Assembly (NCBI RefSeq): GCF_025869345.1
Contig: NZ_JAOZVW010000104.1
Location: forward strand, 1-36,060
Source of the DNA: Sphingopyxis sp.
GTDB lineage: Bacteria; Pseudomonadota; Alphaproteobacteria; Sphingomonadales; Sphingomonadaceae
Length of the DNA: 36,060 nt
Direction: 5' to 3'
Part shown: one piece after another, positions 16,786 through 25,131 of the stretch
Layout of the letters: every line of letters starts with the position of its first letter
Numbering within the stretch: position 1 is the first letter of the stretch
The notes under the pieces: generated by a model
What the model was told of the DNA's origin: nothing
The model's database searches: none
Seen by the model: only the letters and a program-made list of their open reading frames with translations
Translations under genes and position numbers: made by a program

Positions 16786-17205
16786 TCAGGCGCCGGGGAT
16801 CGAGGCGCTGGCGTCGCGGCCGTCGCCTTCGGGGGCGAAGACGATGTCGCGGGTGACGAGGCCCTTGTCGACGACCTGGGTGTCGGGGCTGCCGACGCTG
16901 CTGCGGATGCCGGGGTCGGCGCGGTCGCCGTCGGCCTTGCCGATGACCTGGTTTTCGGCGGCGCTGCGCGTCGCGTCGCCGCCGAAGAGCGCCTTCAGCG
17001 TCTGTTCGGCGGTCGTCTCGTTGCCCGGGCGCGCGGCGCCGGGGGCGGGCGGGGTCAGCGCGAAATCGGGCGGCACGACGAGCGGCGCCTGGCGCGACAC
17101 CGCCATTTCGTCGGGGCGGTCGCGGCTGAACAGGCTGTTCGATCCGCAGGCCGACAGCGTCGTCGCGAGAATCGAGGCGGCGAGAATGGCGGTGGTCCGG
17201 TTCAC
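16786..17205 (-). CDS. DUF3035 lipoprotein, BamF-like
   Basis: A 139-residue lipoprotein: signal peptide with lipobox LSAC (Cys 20) and the DUF3035 signature RDRPDEMAVSRQAPLVVPPD FALTPP. DUF3035 corresponds to the alphaproteobacterial BamF-type component of the outer-membrane beta-barrel assembly machinery. It lies 28 bases downstream of lspA, the enzyme that would process its own signal peptide, and ends the ribF-ileS-lspA run. It uses a GTG start (17205); a GGAG box lies 11 bases upstream. The C-terminal part is acidic and low in complexity. Confidence 0.85.
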   Translation of the reverse strand: MNRTTAILAASILATTLSACGSNSLFSRDRPDEMAVSRQAPLVVPPDFALTPPAPGAARPGNETTAEQTLKALFGGDATRSAAENQVIGKADGDRADPGIRSSVGSPDTQVVDKGLVTRDIVFAPEGDGRDASASIPGA

Positions 17206-17233
17206 TTGACTAAATACTCCCAATTCGCCCCGT

Positions 17234-17758
17234 TTACTCGGCAGGCGGCGTGGCGCCCGCGGCTGGGGCCTTTTCGCCCAAGAGCAGCGCGCGCGCAACC
17301 AGCAAAACGACGCCGATCGTGATGCACGCATCGGCGACGTTGAAGATCATGAAGGGCTTGAACGCGCCGAAATGGAGGTCGGCATAATCGACGACATAGC
17401 CGAGCCGCACGCGGTCGACGATATTGCCGAGCGCGCCGCCAAGAATCAGCGCGAGCGCGATCACGTCGCCCTTCGCTTTCTCGCGCGTCATCCAGACGGC
17501 GACGCCGATCGCGACCGCCGCAGTCACCGCGACGAGCGTCCATCGCGTCGTGTCGTTGCATTTTGCGAACATCGACAGCGAGATGCCGCAATTCTCCGCC
17601 CAAGTCAGATTGAAGAAGGAGATCAGTTCGATCGACCGGCCGGGCTGGGTCGCGACCGACAGCGGGACGGTGACGACCCACTTCGCGAGCTGATCGAGGA
17701 TGAAGGCGACCGCCGCGACGAGGAGGCCGAAGCCGAGATGGGGGGAGCGCTGGCGCAT
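17234..17758 (-). CDS. lspA: Lipoprotein signal peptidase LspA
   Basis: A 174-residue, four-helix inner-membrane aspartic protease that removes signal peptides from diacylglyceryl prolipoproteins. The motifs LDQLAKW, NLTWAENCGISL, GGALGNIVDRVRLGYVVDYAD and FNVADACI are all present; the two catalytic aspartates are D124 and D143. The ATG shares a base with the ileS stop (TGATG), giving tight translational coupling, as is common for ileS-lspA in proteobacteria. The C-terminus has a short Ala/Pro tail. The start at 17758 was preferred to upstream in-frame codons that lie within ileS. Confidence 0.97.
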   Translation of the reverse strand: MRQRSPHLGFGLLVAAVAFILDQLAKWVVTVPLSVATQPGRSIELISFFNLTWAENCGISLSMFAKCNDTTRWTLVAVTAAVAIGVAVWMTREKAKGDVIALALILGGALGNIVDRVRLGYVVDYADLHFGAFKPFMIFNVADACITIGVVLLVARALLLGEKAPAAGATPPAE

Positions 17759-20700
17759 CATTCGTCCAATACCGTCTCGCAGCGATTGCACAAGGCGCCG
17801 TCGTCGGCGACCTCGGGGAGGTGGCGCCAGCAGCGGCCGCATTTGTGGTCGGTGGTGGGGGTGATCGTCACGGCGTCCCCCTGCATCCGTTCCACGGACG
17901 CGGTGATGAACAGTTCGGCGAGGTCGGGCGGCGTGAACCCCGTTGCCAGATGGTCGCCGACGACGACGTTCGCTTCCAGGCTGGACCGCACGATCTTTTC
18001 GCGGCGCAGCGGTTCGATCGCTTCGTTCACCTGATTGCGAAGCTGGCGCAATTCTGCCCAGCGTTCCTTCAATTCGTCATTCCCGCGAAAGCGGGAACCC
18101 AGGGTGGAGAGGTCGGGAAGGATGGGCCATTCGAGCAGGTGCACGCTGCCCGCCTCAGGATAGCGCGTCCCCCACACCTCTTCGCTGGTGAACACCAGCA
18201 CCGGCGCGGCGTAGCGCACCAGCGCGTGGAACAGCACGTCGAGCACGCTGCGATAGGCGCGGCGGGTGTCGGTGCCGAGCGGGGCGGCGGGGCCGAGGTC
18301 GCAGTAGAGGACGTCCTTGCGGATGTCGAAATAGAAGGCCGACAGATCCTCGTTGCAGAAATCGGCGAGCAGGCGGGTGTATGTGTTGTAGTCGAAATCA
18401 TCGACCGCCTGCGCCATCTTCGCGTCGAGATCGGCGAGCAGCGAGAGCATATAGCGCTCAAGCTCGGGCATCGCCGAAACGTCGGCGATGCGTTCTTCCT
18501 CGGTGAAGCCCTCCAAAGCGCCGAGCAGGTAGCGGAAGCTGTTGCGCAGCTTGCGATACTGGTCGGCGACGCCGGTCAGGATTTCCTTGCCGATGCGGTG
18601 ATCCTCGGTGAAGTCCACGCTCAGCGCCCACAGGCGGAGGATGTCGGCGCCATAGTCGCGCATCAGGTCGATCGGGCTGATCGTGTTGCCGAGCGACTTC
18701 GACATTTTGAAGCCCTTGGCGTCCATGGTGAAGCCGTGGGTCAGCACCGCCTTGTAGGGCGCCTGGCCGCGCGTGCCGCAGCTTTCGAGCAGCGACGACT
18801 GGAACCAGCCGCGATGCTGGTCGCTGCCCTCCAGATAGAGGTCGGCGCTGTGGGTCGAGCCGTCGTGGCGGACGAGCGCGGGCCAGCGGCCGCTTTCGAG
18901 GACGAAGGCGTGGGTGCAGCCCGAATCGAACCAGACGTCGAGAATGTCGGTGATGCGTTCGTAATCGGCGGCATCGTAGGCGTCGCCGAGATAGTCCTGC
19001 GCGCGTTCGTCGGACCAGGCATCGACGCCGGATTCGCGAACTGCCGCGACGATGCGGTCGTTGACTTGCGGATCGTTCAGATATTGCCCGGTCTTGCGAT
19101 CGACGAACAGCGTGATCGGCACGCCCCACGCGCGCTGGCGGCTGAGCACCCAGTCGGGGCGGCCCTCGACCATCGATCCGATGCGGTTGCGGCCCTTGGC
19201 GGGGACGAAGCGCGTGTCGTCGATGGCCTGCATCGCCGCCTGCCGCAGCGTCGGGGCGGCGCAGAGTGCTTCCTCGGCGGGGTTGATCGCGCCGCCTTCG
19301 CTTTCCCAGCGCTTTTCGCCGCGCGTCTTGGGCTCGATGTGCGTCATCACCTTGTCCATCGGCACGAACCATTGCGGCGTGCAGCGGAAGATGACCTTGG
19401 CCTTCGAGCGCCAGCTATGCGGATAGCTGTGCTTGTAATCGGCGCTGGCGGCGAGCAGGCCGCCCGCATCGCGGAGGTCCGAGCAGATCGGGCCGTCGGG
19501 GGCGTTGAACTTGGGGTTGATCACGCTGCCCTGACCGCCGAGCCAGGCCCAGTCGGCGCGATATTTACCGTCGCCCTCGACCGCGAAAACGGGGTCGATG
19601 CCGTTCGCCTTGCACAGGTCGAAATCGTCCTCGCCATGGTCGGGCGCCATATGGACGAGCCCGGTGCCGCTGTCGGTGGTGACGAAATCGCCCGCAAGGA
19701 AAGGGCGGGGACGGAGGAAGAAGTCAGCAAGCGGAGAGTCGGGGTGGATGGTTGCTGCGCGTGCTTCCCCATCGGCTCCCCCCTGCGTGCTCCCGCGAAG
19801 GCGGGAGCCCAGAGCGGGGTCAGCCGATGCCTGCCCTGGGTCCCCGCCTTCGCGGGGACGCACAAGGTTGGCGAGGGGATGGCGGGCGACGGTGCCGGCG
19901 AGATCGGAGCCATCGAGAAGCGACCATTCGGCGGCAGGATGATAGACAATATCCGAAGAACCGTCGTCCTCACGCTCAAGTTGCTTACGCCAGCGTTCGA
20001 GGAATTGGGTGATCAGCGGTTCAGCGATCAAAACGCGCTTGCCCAAAAACTTCTCAAGCGGGGCATCTTCTTTGAAATCACCGCGCTTGTGCGCATCCAG
20101 CCGAAGCTGGACCAAGGCATATTTGATCTCCGGCCCATAAGCCAAGGCCTGATTGACCGGGATCGTCCACGGGGTGGTCGTCCAGATGACGGCATATGCG
20201 CCTACGAGTTCCTCGATCGGGCTTTCCGCGATCTCGAACGCCACGTCGATCTGGGTCGAGACGATGTCCTCATATTCGACCTCGGCCTCGGCGAGCGCGG
20301 TCTTTTCGACCGGGGACCACATCACCGGCTTGGCGCCGCGATAGAGCATGTCGTTGGCGGCGAATTTGAGCAGCTCGCGGACGATGGTGGCCTCGGCCTC
20401 ATAATCCATCGTGAGGTACGGATGGTCCCAGTCGCCGCCGATGCCGAGGCGCTTCAATTGCTCGCGCTGGGTGTCGACCCAATGCTGGGCATAGGCGCGG
20501 CATTCGGCGCGGAATTCCTCGACCGGAACCTCGTCCTTGTTGAGCTTTTTCTTGCGATATTGCTCCTCGACCTTCCACTCGATGGGGAGGCCGTGGCAGT
20601 CCCAGCCGGGAACGTAAGGCGCGTCGCGGCCCTTCAGCGTCTGGGTGCGGACGACCATGTCCTTGAGGATATGGTTGAGCGCGTGGCCGATGTGCATGTC

Positions 20701-20895
20701 GCCGTTGGCGTAAGGCGGGCCGTCGTGGAGGATGAACTGGTCGCGGCCCTTGCGGGCTTCGCGAATCTGCCCCTCGAGATCGCCTTCGAGCCATTTGGCG
20801 AGAATCAGCGGCTCCTTCTGCGGCAGGCCGGCCTTCATCGGAAAGTCGGTCTTGGGCAGGAAGACGGTGTCGCGATAGTCTGGAGCGTCGGTCAT
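17758..20895 (-). CDS. ileS: Isoleucyl-tRNA synthetase with two in-frame repeat insertions
   Basis: A 1045-residue class I synthetase, longer than the roughly 900-960 usual for bacterial IleRS. HIGH (ANGDMHIGHALNH), KMSKS (GFKMSKSLGNTIS) and the C-terminal zinc finger (KCGRCWRHLPE...LCNRC) are intact. The editing domain keeps WTTTPWTIPVNQ and GTGLVHMAPDHGEDDF. Between HPLA and FLAGDFVTTDSGTG is an extra stretch of about 50 residues, of which residues about 345-371 are encoded by a complete class A double repeat (19783-19863). A second repeat half encodes LGSRFRGND at about residues 930-940, before the C-terminal domain. Both keep the frame open. The gene is translationally coupled to lspA. 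Confidence 0.97.
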   Translation of the reverse strand: MTDAPDYRDTVFLPKTDFPMKAGLPQKEPLILAKWLEGDLEGQIREARKGRDQFILHDGPPYANGDMHIGHALNHILKDMVVRTQTLKGRDAPYVPGWDCHGLPIEWKVEEQYRKKKLNKDEVPVEEFRAECRAYAQHWVDTQREQLKRLGIGGDWDHPYLTMDYEAEATIVRELLKFAANDMLYRGAKPVMWSPVEKTALAEAEVEYEDIVSTQIDVAFEIAESPIEELVGAYAVIWTTTPWTIPVNQALAYGPEIKYALVQLRLDAHKRGDFKEDAPLEKFLGKRVLIAEPLITQFLERWRKQLEREDDGSSDIVYHPAAEWSLLDGSDLAGTVARHPLANLVRPREGGDPGQASADPALGSRLRGSTQGGADGEARAATIHPDSPLADFFLRPRPFLAGDFVTTDSGTGLVHMAPDHGEDDFDLCKANGIDPVFAVEGDGKYRADWAWLGGQGSVINPKFNAPDGPICSDLRDAGGLLAASADYKHSYPHSWRSKAKVIFRCTPQWFVPMDKVMTHIEPKTRGEKRWESEGGAINPAEEALCAAPTLRQAAMQAIDDTRFVPAKGRNRIGSMVEGRPDWVLSRQRAWGVPITLFVDRKTGQYLNDPQVNDRIVAAVRESGVDAWSDERAQDYLGDAYDAADYERITDILDVWFDSGCTHAFVLESGRWPALVRHDGSTHSADLYLEGSDQHRGWFQSSLLESCGTRGQAPYKAVLTHGFTMDAKGFKMSKSLGNTISPIDLMRDYGADILRLWALSVDFTEDHRIGKEILTGVADQYRKLRNSFRYLLGALEGFTEEERIADVSAMPELERYMLSLLADLDAKMAQAVDDFDYNTYTRLLADFCNEDLSAFYFDIRKDVLYCDLGPAAPLGTDTRRAYRSVLDVLFHALVRYAAPVLVFTSEEVWGTRYPEAGSVHLLEWPILPDLSTLGSRFRGNDELKERWAELRQLRNQVNEAIEPLRREKIVRSSLEANVVVGDHLATGFTPPDLAELFITASVERMQGDAVTITPTTDHKCGRCWRHLPEVADDGALCNRCETVLDE
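18076..18107. repeat. Class A palindrome, single copy inside ileS
   Basis: GTCATTCCCGCGAAAGCGGG followed by AACCCAGGGTGG is a half element identical in its core to 31351-31377. It lies within ileS and is translated on the minus strand as part of TLGSRFRGNDE. Confidence 0.85.
19783..19863. repeat. Class A double palindrome inside the ileS editing domain
   Basis: Two hairpins (CTCCCGCGAAGGCGGGAG and TCCCCGCCTTCGCGGGGA) separated by a GCGGGGTCAGCCGATGCCTG linker, bounded by TGCGTG and its complement. The element of about 81 bases is a multiple of three and is read in ileS as VRPREGGDP...ADPALGSRLRGST. Confidence 0.85.
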
Positions 20896-20931
20896 GGCCG
20901 GGCGCTTAGCGCAGATTTGCGGCGGCGCAAA

Positions 20932-21102
20932 GGTTCACGCGGAGACGCGGAGACGCGGAGAGAAAGATTCGCGCAGAGGCCGCAGAGAGCGCAGAGGAGA
21001 AGAGAAATAGGGCGGCGGAGCCGCCGATCCTCTTTCTGCTCCGCGTCTCCGCGTCTCCGCGTGAACCGAATCTCTGCGCGCTCTGCGGTCTCTGCGCGAA
21101 TT
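20932..21102. repeat. Interleaved inverted repeat between ribF and ileS
   Basis: Arm A (20932-20960, CGCGGAGACGCGGAGACGCGG core) pairs perfectly over 29 bases with A' (21039-21067). Arm B (about 20968-20997, CGCAGAGNCCGCAGAG core) pairs with B' (21071-21102) with about two mismatches. The order A-B-A'-B' is interleaved, not nested. A GGCGGCGGAGCCGCCG palindrome sits in the middle. B' runs into the ribF stop codon. Confidence 0.85.
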
Positions 21103-22030
21103 AAATATGCGCGAGCATCGCTTTCGCCTGGTCGCAATCCGCCGCGATCTGCGTCATCAGCGCGTCCATATCGTCGAATTTCGCTTCCGCGCGGAGGAAG
21201 GCGTGGAAGGCGACGTCGATTTCCTGGCCGTAAAGATCGCCCTCGAAGTCGAAGAAATGCGGTTCGAGCAACTCCTTCGGCGGGTCGAAGCTGGGGCGGA
21301 TGCCGAGGTTCGCGGCGCCTTTCAATAGGCGGCCGTCGGGGAGTTTTCCGGTGACGGCGTAGATGCCGTAGCGCGGGCGCAGGTAATGGCCCATGTCGAG
21401 GTTGGCGGTCGGGAAACCGAGCAGGCGGCCGTTCTTGTCGCCGTGCTGGACGATATTGCGCACCGTGAAGGGGCGGGTGAGGAGGCGCGTCGCGGTCGCG
21501 CAATCGCCCGCGCGCAGCGCGTCGCGGATGCGGCTCGACGAGACGACTTCCTGCGCGTCGTCGACCGGGGCGACCATTTCGGTGAAGAAGCCGAGGCGGC
21601 GGGCATGGTCGGCGAGGGTGACGACATTGCCGCCGCGGCCCTTGCCGAACACGAAATCGGCGCCGGTGACGACCCCCGCGGCGCCGTAGCGGTCCAGCAG
21701 CAGTTCGGTGATGAAATCCTCCGCCGTGGTCGCGGCAAGCGTCGCGTCGAAGGGCAGGACGAGCATCGCGTCGGCGCCCGCGGCGGCGAACAGCTCCTGC
21801 CGCTGGGCAAGCGTCGTCAGGCGGAAGGGCGGGACGTCGGGCTTGAAGAAACGCACCGGATGCGGGTCGAAGGTCGCGACGATGCACGGCCGCGCATCGT
21901 CGGTCGCATGATGGACGGCGCGCCCGACGACCGCCTGATGGCCGGCGTGAAAGCCATCGAAATTGCCGAGCGCGATCACGCCGTCGCGCAGGGCGTCGGG
22001 GATGCGGTCGTGGCCGTCGAGGCGGATCAT
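21101..22030 (-). CDS. ribF: Bifunctional riboflavin kinase / FAD synthetase RibF
   Basis: A 309-residue enzyme that phosphorylates riboflavin to FMN and adenylylates it to FAD. The N-terminal nucleotidyltransferase domain has GNFDGFHAGHQ (HxGH-type motif, H28 and H31), TFDPHPVRFF and the SSSRIRDAL helix. The C-terminal kinase domain has GRLLGFPTANL, RYGIYAV and GAANLGIRPSF. Length is normal. It is the first gene of a ribF-ileS-lspA-bamF-like series, but a 171-base palindromic element now separates it from ileS, so read-through could be affected. Confidence 0.97.
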   Translation of the reverse strand: MIRLDGHDRIPDALRDGVIALGNFDGFHAGHQAVVGRAVHHATDDARPCIVATFDPHPVRFFKPDVPPFRLTTLAQRQELFAAAGADAMLVLPFDATLAATTAEDFITELLLDRYGAAGVVTGADFVFGKGRGGNVVTLADHARRLGFFTEMVAPVDDAQEVVSSSRIRDALRAGDCATATRLLTRPFTVRNIVQHGDKNGRLLGFPTANLDMGHYLRPRYGIYAVTGKLPDGRLLKGAANLGIRPSFDPPKELLEPHFFDFEGDLYGQEIDVAFHAFLRAEAKFDDMDALMTQIAADCDQAKAMLAHI

Positions 22031-22087
22031 AAATCTGCCTCTTTTCCCACATGTTGAGGGTCCGGCTCGGCGCTAATGTAGCTGCGT

Positions 22088-22111
22088 GTCCCCGCGAAGG
22101 CGGGGACCCAA
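22088..22111. repeat. Class A palindrome, single copy upstream of ribF
   Basis: GTCCCCGCGAAGGCGGGGAC followed by CCAA is a half element of the class A family, 58 bases upstream of the ribF start. A further C/G hairpin (GCCCCCCCCATAGCGGGGGG) lies at about 22149-22168. Confidence 0.7.
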
Positions 22112-22199
22112 CACCAGCCGGTTCCCACTTGCACCGGCCGGAGATGGGCCCCCCCCATAGCGGGGGGACGTGGCTTTTTAGTGAAATGGAGGTTCGGCG

Positions 22200-23414
22200 T
22201 CATGGGGCAGGCGGCGTCAGCGGCACCAGCCCCGCGCGGAGCACGCGGATCGCGTTGCCGCCCATCGCGGCGCGGATCTCGTCGTCGGTGAAGCCCGCCT
22301 CGATCAGCGCCTCGGTCACTTGAACCAGCTTCGAGGTGTCGAAGCGGACGGTGGTGGCGCCGTCGTAATCGCTGCCCAGCGCGACATATTGAATGCCGAC
22401 GAGATCGCGGACATGCTTCATCGCCCTGGCGACGCTGGCGGGCGAGGTGTCGCAGACCGCGGCGTCCCAATAGCCGATGCCGACCACGCCGCCGGTCGCT
22501 GCGACCCCGCGGATTTCGTCGTCGGAGAGGTTGCGGTTGACCTTGCACGTCGCCTGCACCCCGCCGTGGCTGGAGACGACGGGGCGGCGCGCCATCTTCA
22601 ATATGTCGGCGACGCAGGCGTGGCTGCAATGGGCGACGTCGACGATCATCCCCATCGTCTCCATCCGCCGCACGACCTCGCGGCCGAGCGGGGTGAGACC
22701 GCCCTTTTTCAGGCCGTGCATCGACCCGGCGAACTCATTGTCGAAGAAATGGGTGATCCCCGCCATGCGGAATCCGGCGGCGTAAAGCTTGTCGAGATTG
22801 TTTATATCGCCTTCGAGGTTGTGAAGCCCTTCGATGCTGAGCATCGCGCCTACGGGCGGACGAGATACGATAACACCACTTTTAGTTTTTGATGTGCCGA
22901 TCGAACGGGCGAGCAACAATGTATCAATGTCTTTCTGCGCAGCAATCGGCCAAAGCTCCGTTCCCGACTTTTGCGCCGCCCGGTGCAATTTTTCGGCGTG
23001 CCAGAGCGAGCGTTCGAGCAGCGAGTTCCACGTCCGCACCGGCTGGAGCTGCGCGATCGCGAGCGCGGTGATAATGTCGGTGTCGCCGCTGTTCGCGTCG
23101 TAATTCTGGCCCTTGGGCGCTTTGGTCGTGCTCGACAATATTTGCAGCGCGACATTGCCCTCTTCGAGCCGCGGCAGGTCCATATGGCCGCGGGTTGCGC
23201 GGTTCAGGAAATTGCGGCTCCACAGCAGGCTGTCGCTGTGCAGGTCGACGATCGTGAGCGTCTTGTGCAGCGCTTTGGCATGGTCGCTGACGTGCAGCAG
23301 CGGCTTGCCGTCGATCTTGTTCGTCCCGCGCTCGATGATGCCCGGCGCGAGAAGGAAGAAAGCGGCCGCTGCGACGAGCAGCAGCGCGAATAGGCCGATC
23401 AGCCAGCGACGCAT
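22200..23414 (-). CDS. Membrane-anchored dipeptidase (M19, renal dipeptidase family)
   Basis: A 404-residue zinc dipeptidase with an N-terminal signal anchor (residues 4-24). The metal-binding signatures are VDLHSD (H59, D61), MLSIEGLHNL (bridging Glu), VDVAHCSH and VSSHGG (His ligands) and GSDYDGA (Asp). M19 enzymes cleave L-D and other dipeptides outside the cytoplasm. A short patch around 22860-22930 (residues about 160-185, TKSGVIVSRPP) is AT-richer than the rest, but the frame continues. It is followed by a C/G hairpin and preceded by a REP-like element. Confidence 0.93.
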   Translation of the reverse strand: MRRWLIGLFALLLVAAAAFFLLAPGIIERGTNKIDGKPLLHVSDHAKALHKTLTIVDLHSDSLLWSRNFLNRATRGHMDLPRLEEGNVALQILSSTTKAPKGQNYDANSGDTDIITALAIAQLQPVRTWNSLLERSLWHAEKLHRAAQKSGTELWPIAAQKDIDTLLLARSIGTSKTKSGVIVSRPPVGAMLSIEGLHNLEGDINNLDKLYAAGFRMAGITHFFDNEFAGSMHGLKKGGLTPLGREVVRRMETMGMIVDVAHCSHACVADILKMARRPVVSSHGGVQATCKVNRNLSDDEIRGVAATGGVVGIGYWDAAVCDTSPASVARAMKHVRDLVGIQYVALGSDYDGATTVRFDTSKLVQVTEALIEAGFTDDEIRAAMGGNAIRVLRAGLVPLTPPAP

Positions 23415-23449
23415 CTTTTTCTCCCCCTAGAGCACAGCTTCGGATTGAA

Positions 23450-23544
23450 CAGTATCGTCATTGCGAACGGCGAAGCCGCGCGGCAATCCAGAGCAGGCGT
23501 AAACCGCTCTGGATTGCTTCGCTACGCTCGCAATGACGATACTG
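23450..23544. repeat. REP-like inverted repeat between dipeptidase and folA
   Basis: Left arm 23450-23494 (CAGTATCGTCATTGCGAACG onward) and right arm 23506-23544 (GCTCTGGATTGCTTCGCTAC onward) pair at both ends: CAGTATCGTCATTGCGA with its complement, and CAATCCAGAGC with GCTCTGGATTG. The loop is 11 bases. This TCATTGCGAGCG type is widespread in proteobacteria and has no coding capacity. Confidence 0.8.
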
Positions 23545-23560
23545 ATGAGCGCCATCCGAT

Positions 23561-24055
23561 TCATTCTGTCCGGCGCGTGAAGGTGACGAAGCTGTAGGCC
23601 GGGCGCCCCTCGCTTGCGGCATGATCCTCGCGCGCTATTTCCTGCCAGTCGGCCGCATCGGGATAGGCGATCGTCGCATCGCCCGCGGGCTCCAGCGCGA
23701 CTTCGGTCAGTTCGATGCGCGTCGCCAGCGGCAGGAACAGGCGATAGATTTCGGCGCCGCCGATCACCATCACCTGCGGTGCGTTGGCGAGCTTCAGCGC
23801 CTCCTCGATGCTCTGCGCAGCCTCCGCGCCCTCGTCCTGCCAATCGGGATCGCGGGTGAGGACGATGTGGCGGCGCCCCTCGAGGATCGCGGGCAGGCTG
23901 TCGAAGGTCTTGCGCCCCATGATCATCGGGCGGCCCATGGTAAGCTGCTTGAACCGGCGGAGGTCGGCGGGGAGGTGCCACGGCATCCTGCCGTCGGCGC
24001 CGATCACGCCGTTGGCGGCGCGCGCGAGGATCAGCGTGATCTCGGGGCGGCTCAT
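23561..24055 (-). CDS. folA: Dihydrofolate reductase
   Basis: A 164-residue enzyme that reduces dihydrofolate to tetrahydrofolate with NADPH, the target of trimethoprim. The conserved MPWHLPADLRRFK with the active-site acid D31, MGRKTFDSLP, VMVIGGAEIYRLFLP and the C-terminal YSFVTFTRR are present. The start at 24055 overlaps the purK stop by 4 bases (ATGA); an extended frame to 24076 lies inside purK. It is the last gene of a purE-purK-folA operon, which joins purine synthesis to the folate cofactor that pathway consumes. Confidence 0.97.
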   Translation of the reverse strand: MSRPEITLILARAANGVIGADGRMPWHLPADLRRFKQLTMGRPMIMGRKTFDSLPAILEGRRHIVLTRDPDWQDEGAEAAQSIEEALKLANAPQVMVIGGAEIYRLFLPLATRIELTEVALEPAGDATIAYPDAADWQEIAREDHAASEGRPAYSFVTFTRRTE

Positions 24056-25125
24056 GCCGGAGTGACTCCGCACCATGTGGCATGGCCGAGCTTGCGGCCT
24101 TCGCGGACCTCGGTCTTGCTATAATGGTGGACGCGGCAATTTTCGTCGGCGAGCAGCGCGGGAATCTCGCGTATCTGGTCGCCGATCAGGTTGCGCATCA
24201 CGACCGGCAGCGCGCGAGTCGCGGTGCTGCCGAGCGGCAGGCCGGCGATCGCGCGGATGTGGTTCTCGAACTGGCTCGTCACCGCGCCCTCGATCGTCCA
24301 GTGGCCGCTGTTGTGGACGCGCGGCGCCATTTCGTTGAACACCGGCCCCGCATCGGTGGCGAAAAATTCGCCGGTGAGGACGCCGGCATAGTCGAGCGCG
24401 TCGGCGACCTTCGCCATCATCGCGCGCGCTTCGTCCTGCTGATCCAGGACGACCGGCGGCGGCGGCAGGCTGGCGGTCGCGAGAATGCCGTCTTCGTGGA
24501 CGTTGACGGGCGAATCCCAGAAGCGGATTTCGCCGTCGATACCGCGGACGAGGATCACCGAAAATTCGTGCGCGAAGGCGACGAAGCCTTCGAGGATCGC
24601 GGCATGGCGACCGATCGTCTCCCACGCGGCATCGGCGTCGGCGGCGCCGGCAAGGCGCGCCTGCCCCTTGCCGTCATAGCCCATGCGCACGGTCTTGAGG
24701 ATCGCGGGGGCGCCGATCTCCGCCAGCGCCGCATCGAGCGCGGCGCGGTCGGGGACGGCGGCGAAGGGCGCGGTGCGGCCGCCGAGACCGGCGACGAAGC
24801 TTTTTTCGGCAAGACGGTCCTGCGCGACCTCCAGCGCCTGCGCGCCGGGATGCACCGCGACATGGCCCGACAGGAAGCGGACGGTGTCGACGGGGACATT
24901 CTCGAACTCGAAGGTGACGATATCGCAGGCGGCGGCGAAGGCGGCGAGGCGCGGCTCGTCGTCCCACGCGGCCTGGCTGTGGTGCGCGGTGACTTCGGCG
25001 GCGACGCTTTCGGCGTCGGGGGCGTAGATATGGACCTTGTAGCCCAATTGCGCCGCCGCAACCGCGAGCATCCGGCCGAGCTGGCCGCCGCCGAGAATGC
25101 CGATGGTCGAACCGGGGGAGAGCAC
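24052..25125 (-). CDS. purK: N5-carboxyaminoimidazole ribonucleotide synthase PurK
   Basis: A 357-residue ATP-grasp enzyme that makes N5-CAIR from AIR, bicarbonate and ATP. The N-terminal IGILGGGQLGRMLAVAAAQLG, the ATP-grasp segments ILKTVRMGYDGKGQARL and VILVRGIDGEIRFWD, and the metal-site NEMAPRVHNSGHWTIEG are intact. It uses a GTG start (25125) 6 bases after the purE stop and ends by a 4-base overlap with folA. Length is normal. Confidence 0.97.
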   Translation of the reverse strand: MLSPGSTIGILGGGQLGRMLAVAAAQLGYKVHIYAPDAESVAAEVTAHHSQAAWDDEPRLAAFAAACDIVTFEFENVPVDTVRFLSGHVAVHPGAQALEVAQDRLAEKSFVAGLGGRTAPFAAVPDRAALDAALAEIGAPAILKTVRMGYDGKGQARLAGAADADAAWETIGRHAAILEGFVAFAHEFSVILVRGIDGEIRFWDSPVNVHEDGILATASLPPPPVVLDQQDEARAMMAKVADALDYAGVLTGEFFATDAGPVFNEMAPRVHNSGHWTIEGAVTSQFENHIRAIAGLPLGSTATRALPVVMRNLIGDQIREIPALLADENCRVHHYSKTEVREGRKLGHATWCGVTPA

Positions 25126-25131
25126 CGGCGT

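Noticed and set aside
17821..21354. Plus-strand open frame of 1177 codons
   Set aside because: It is antisense to ileS, whose catalytic motifs are intact. It has no ribosome binding site or recognisable domain.
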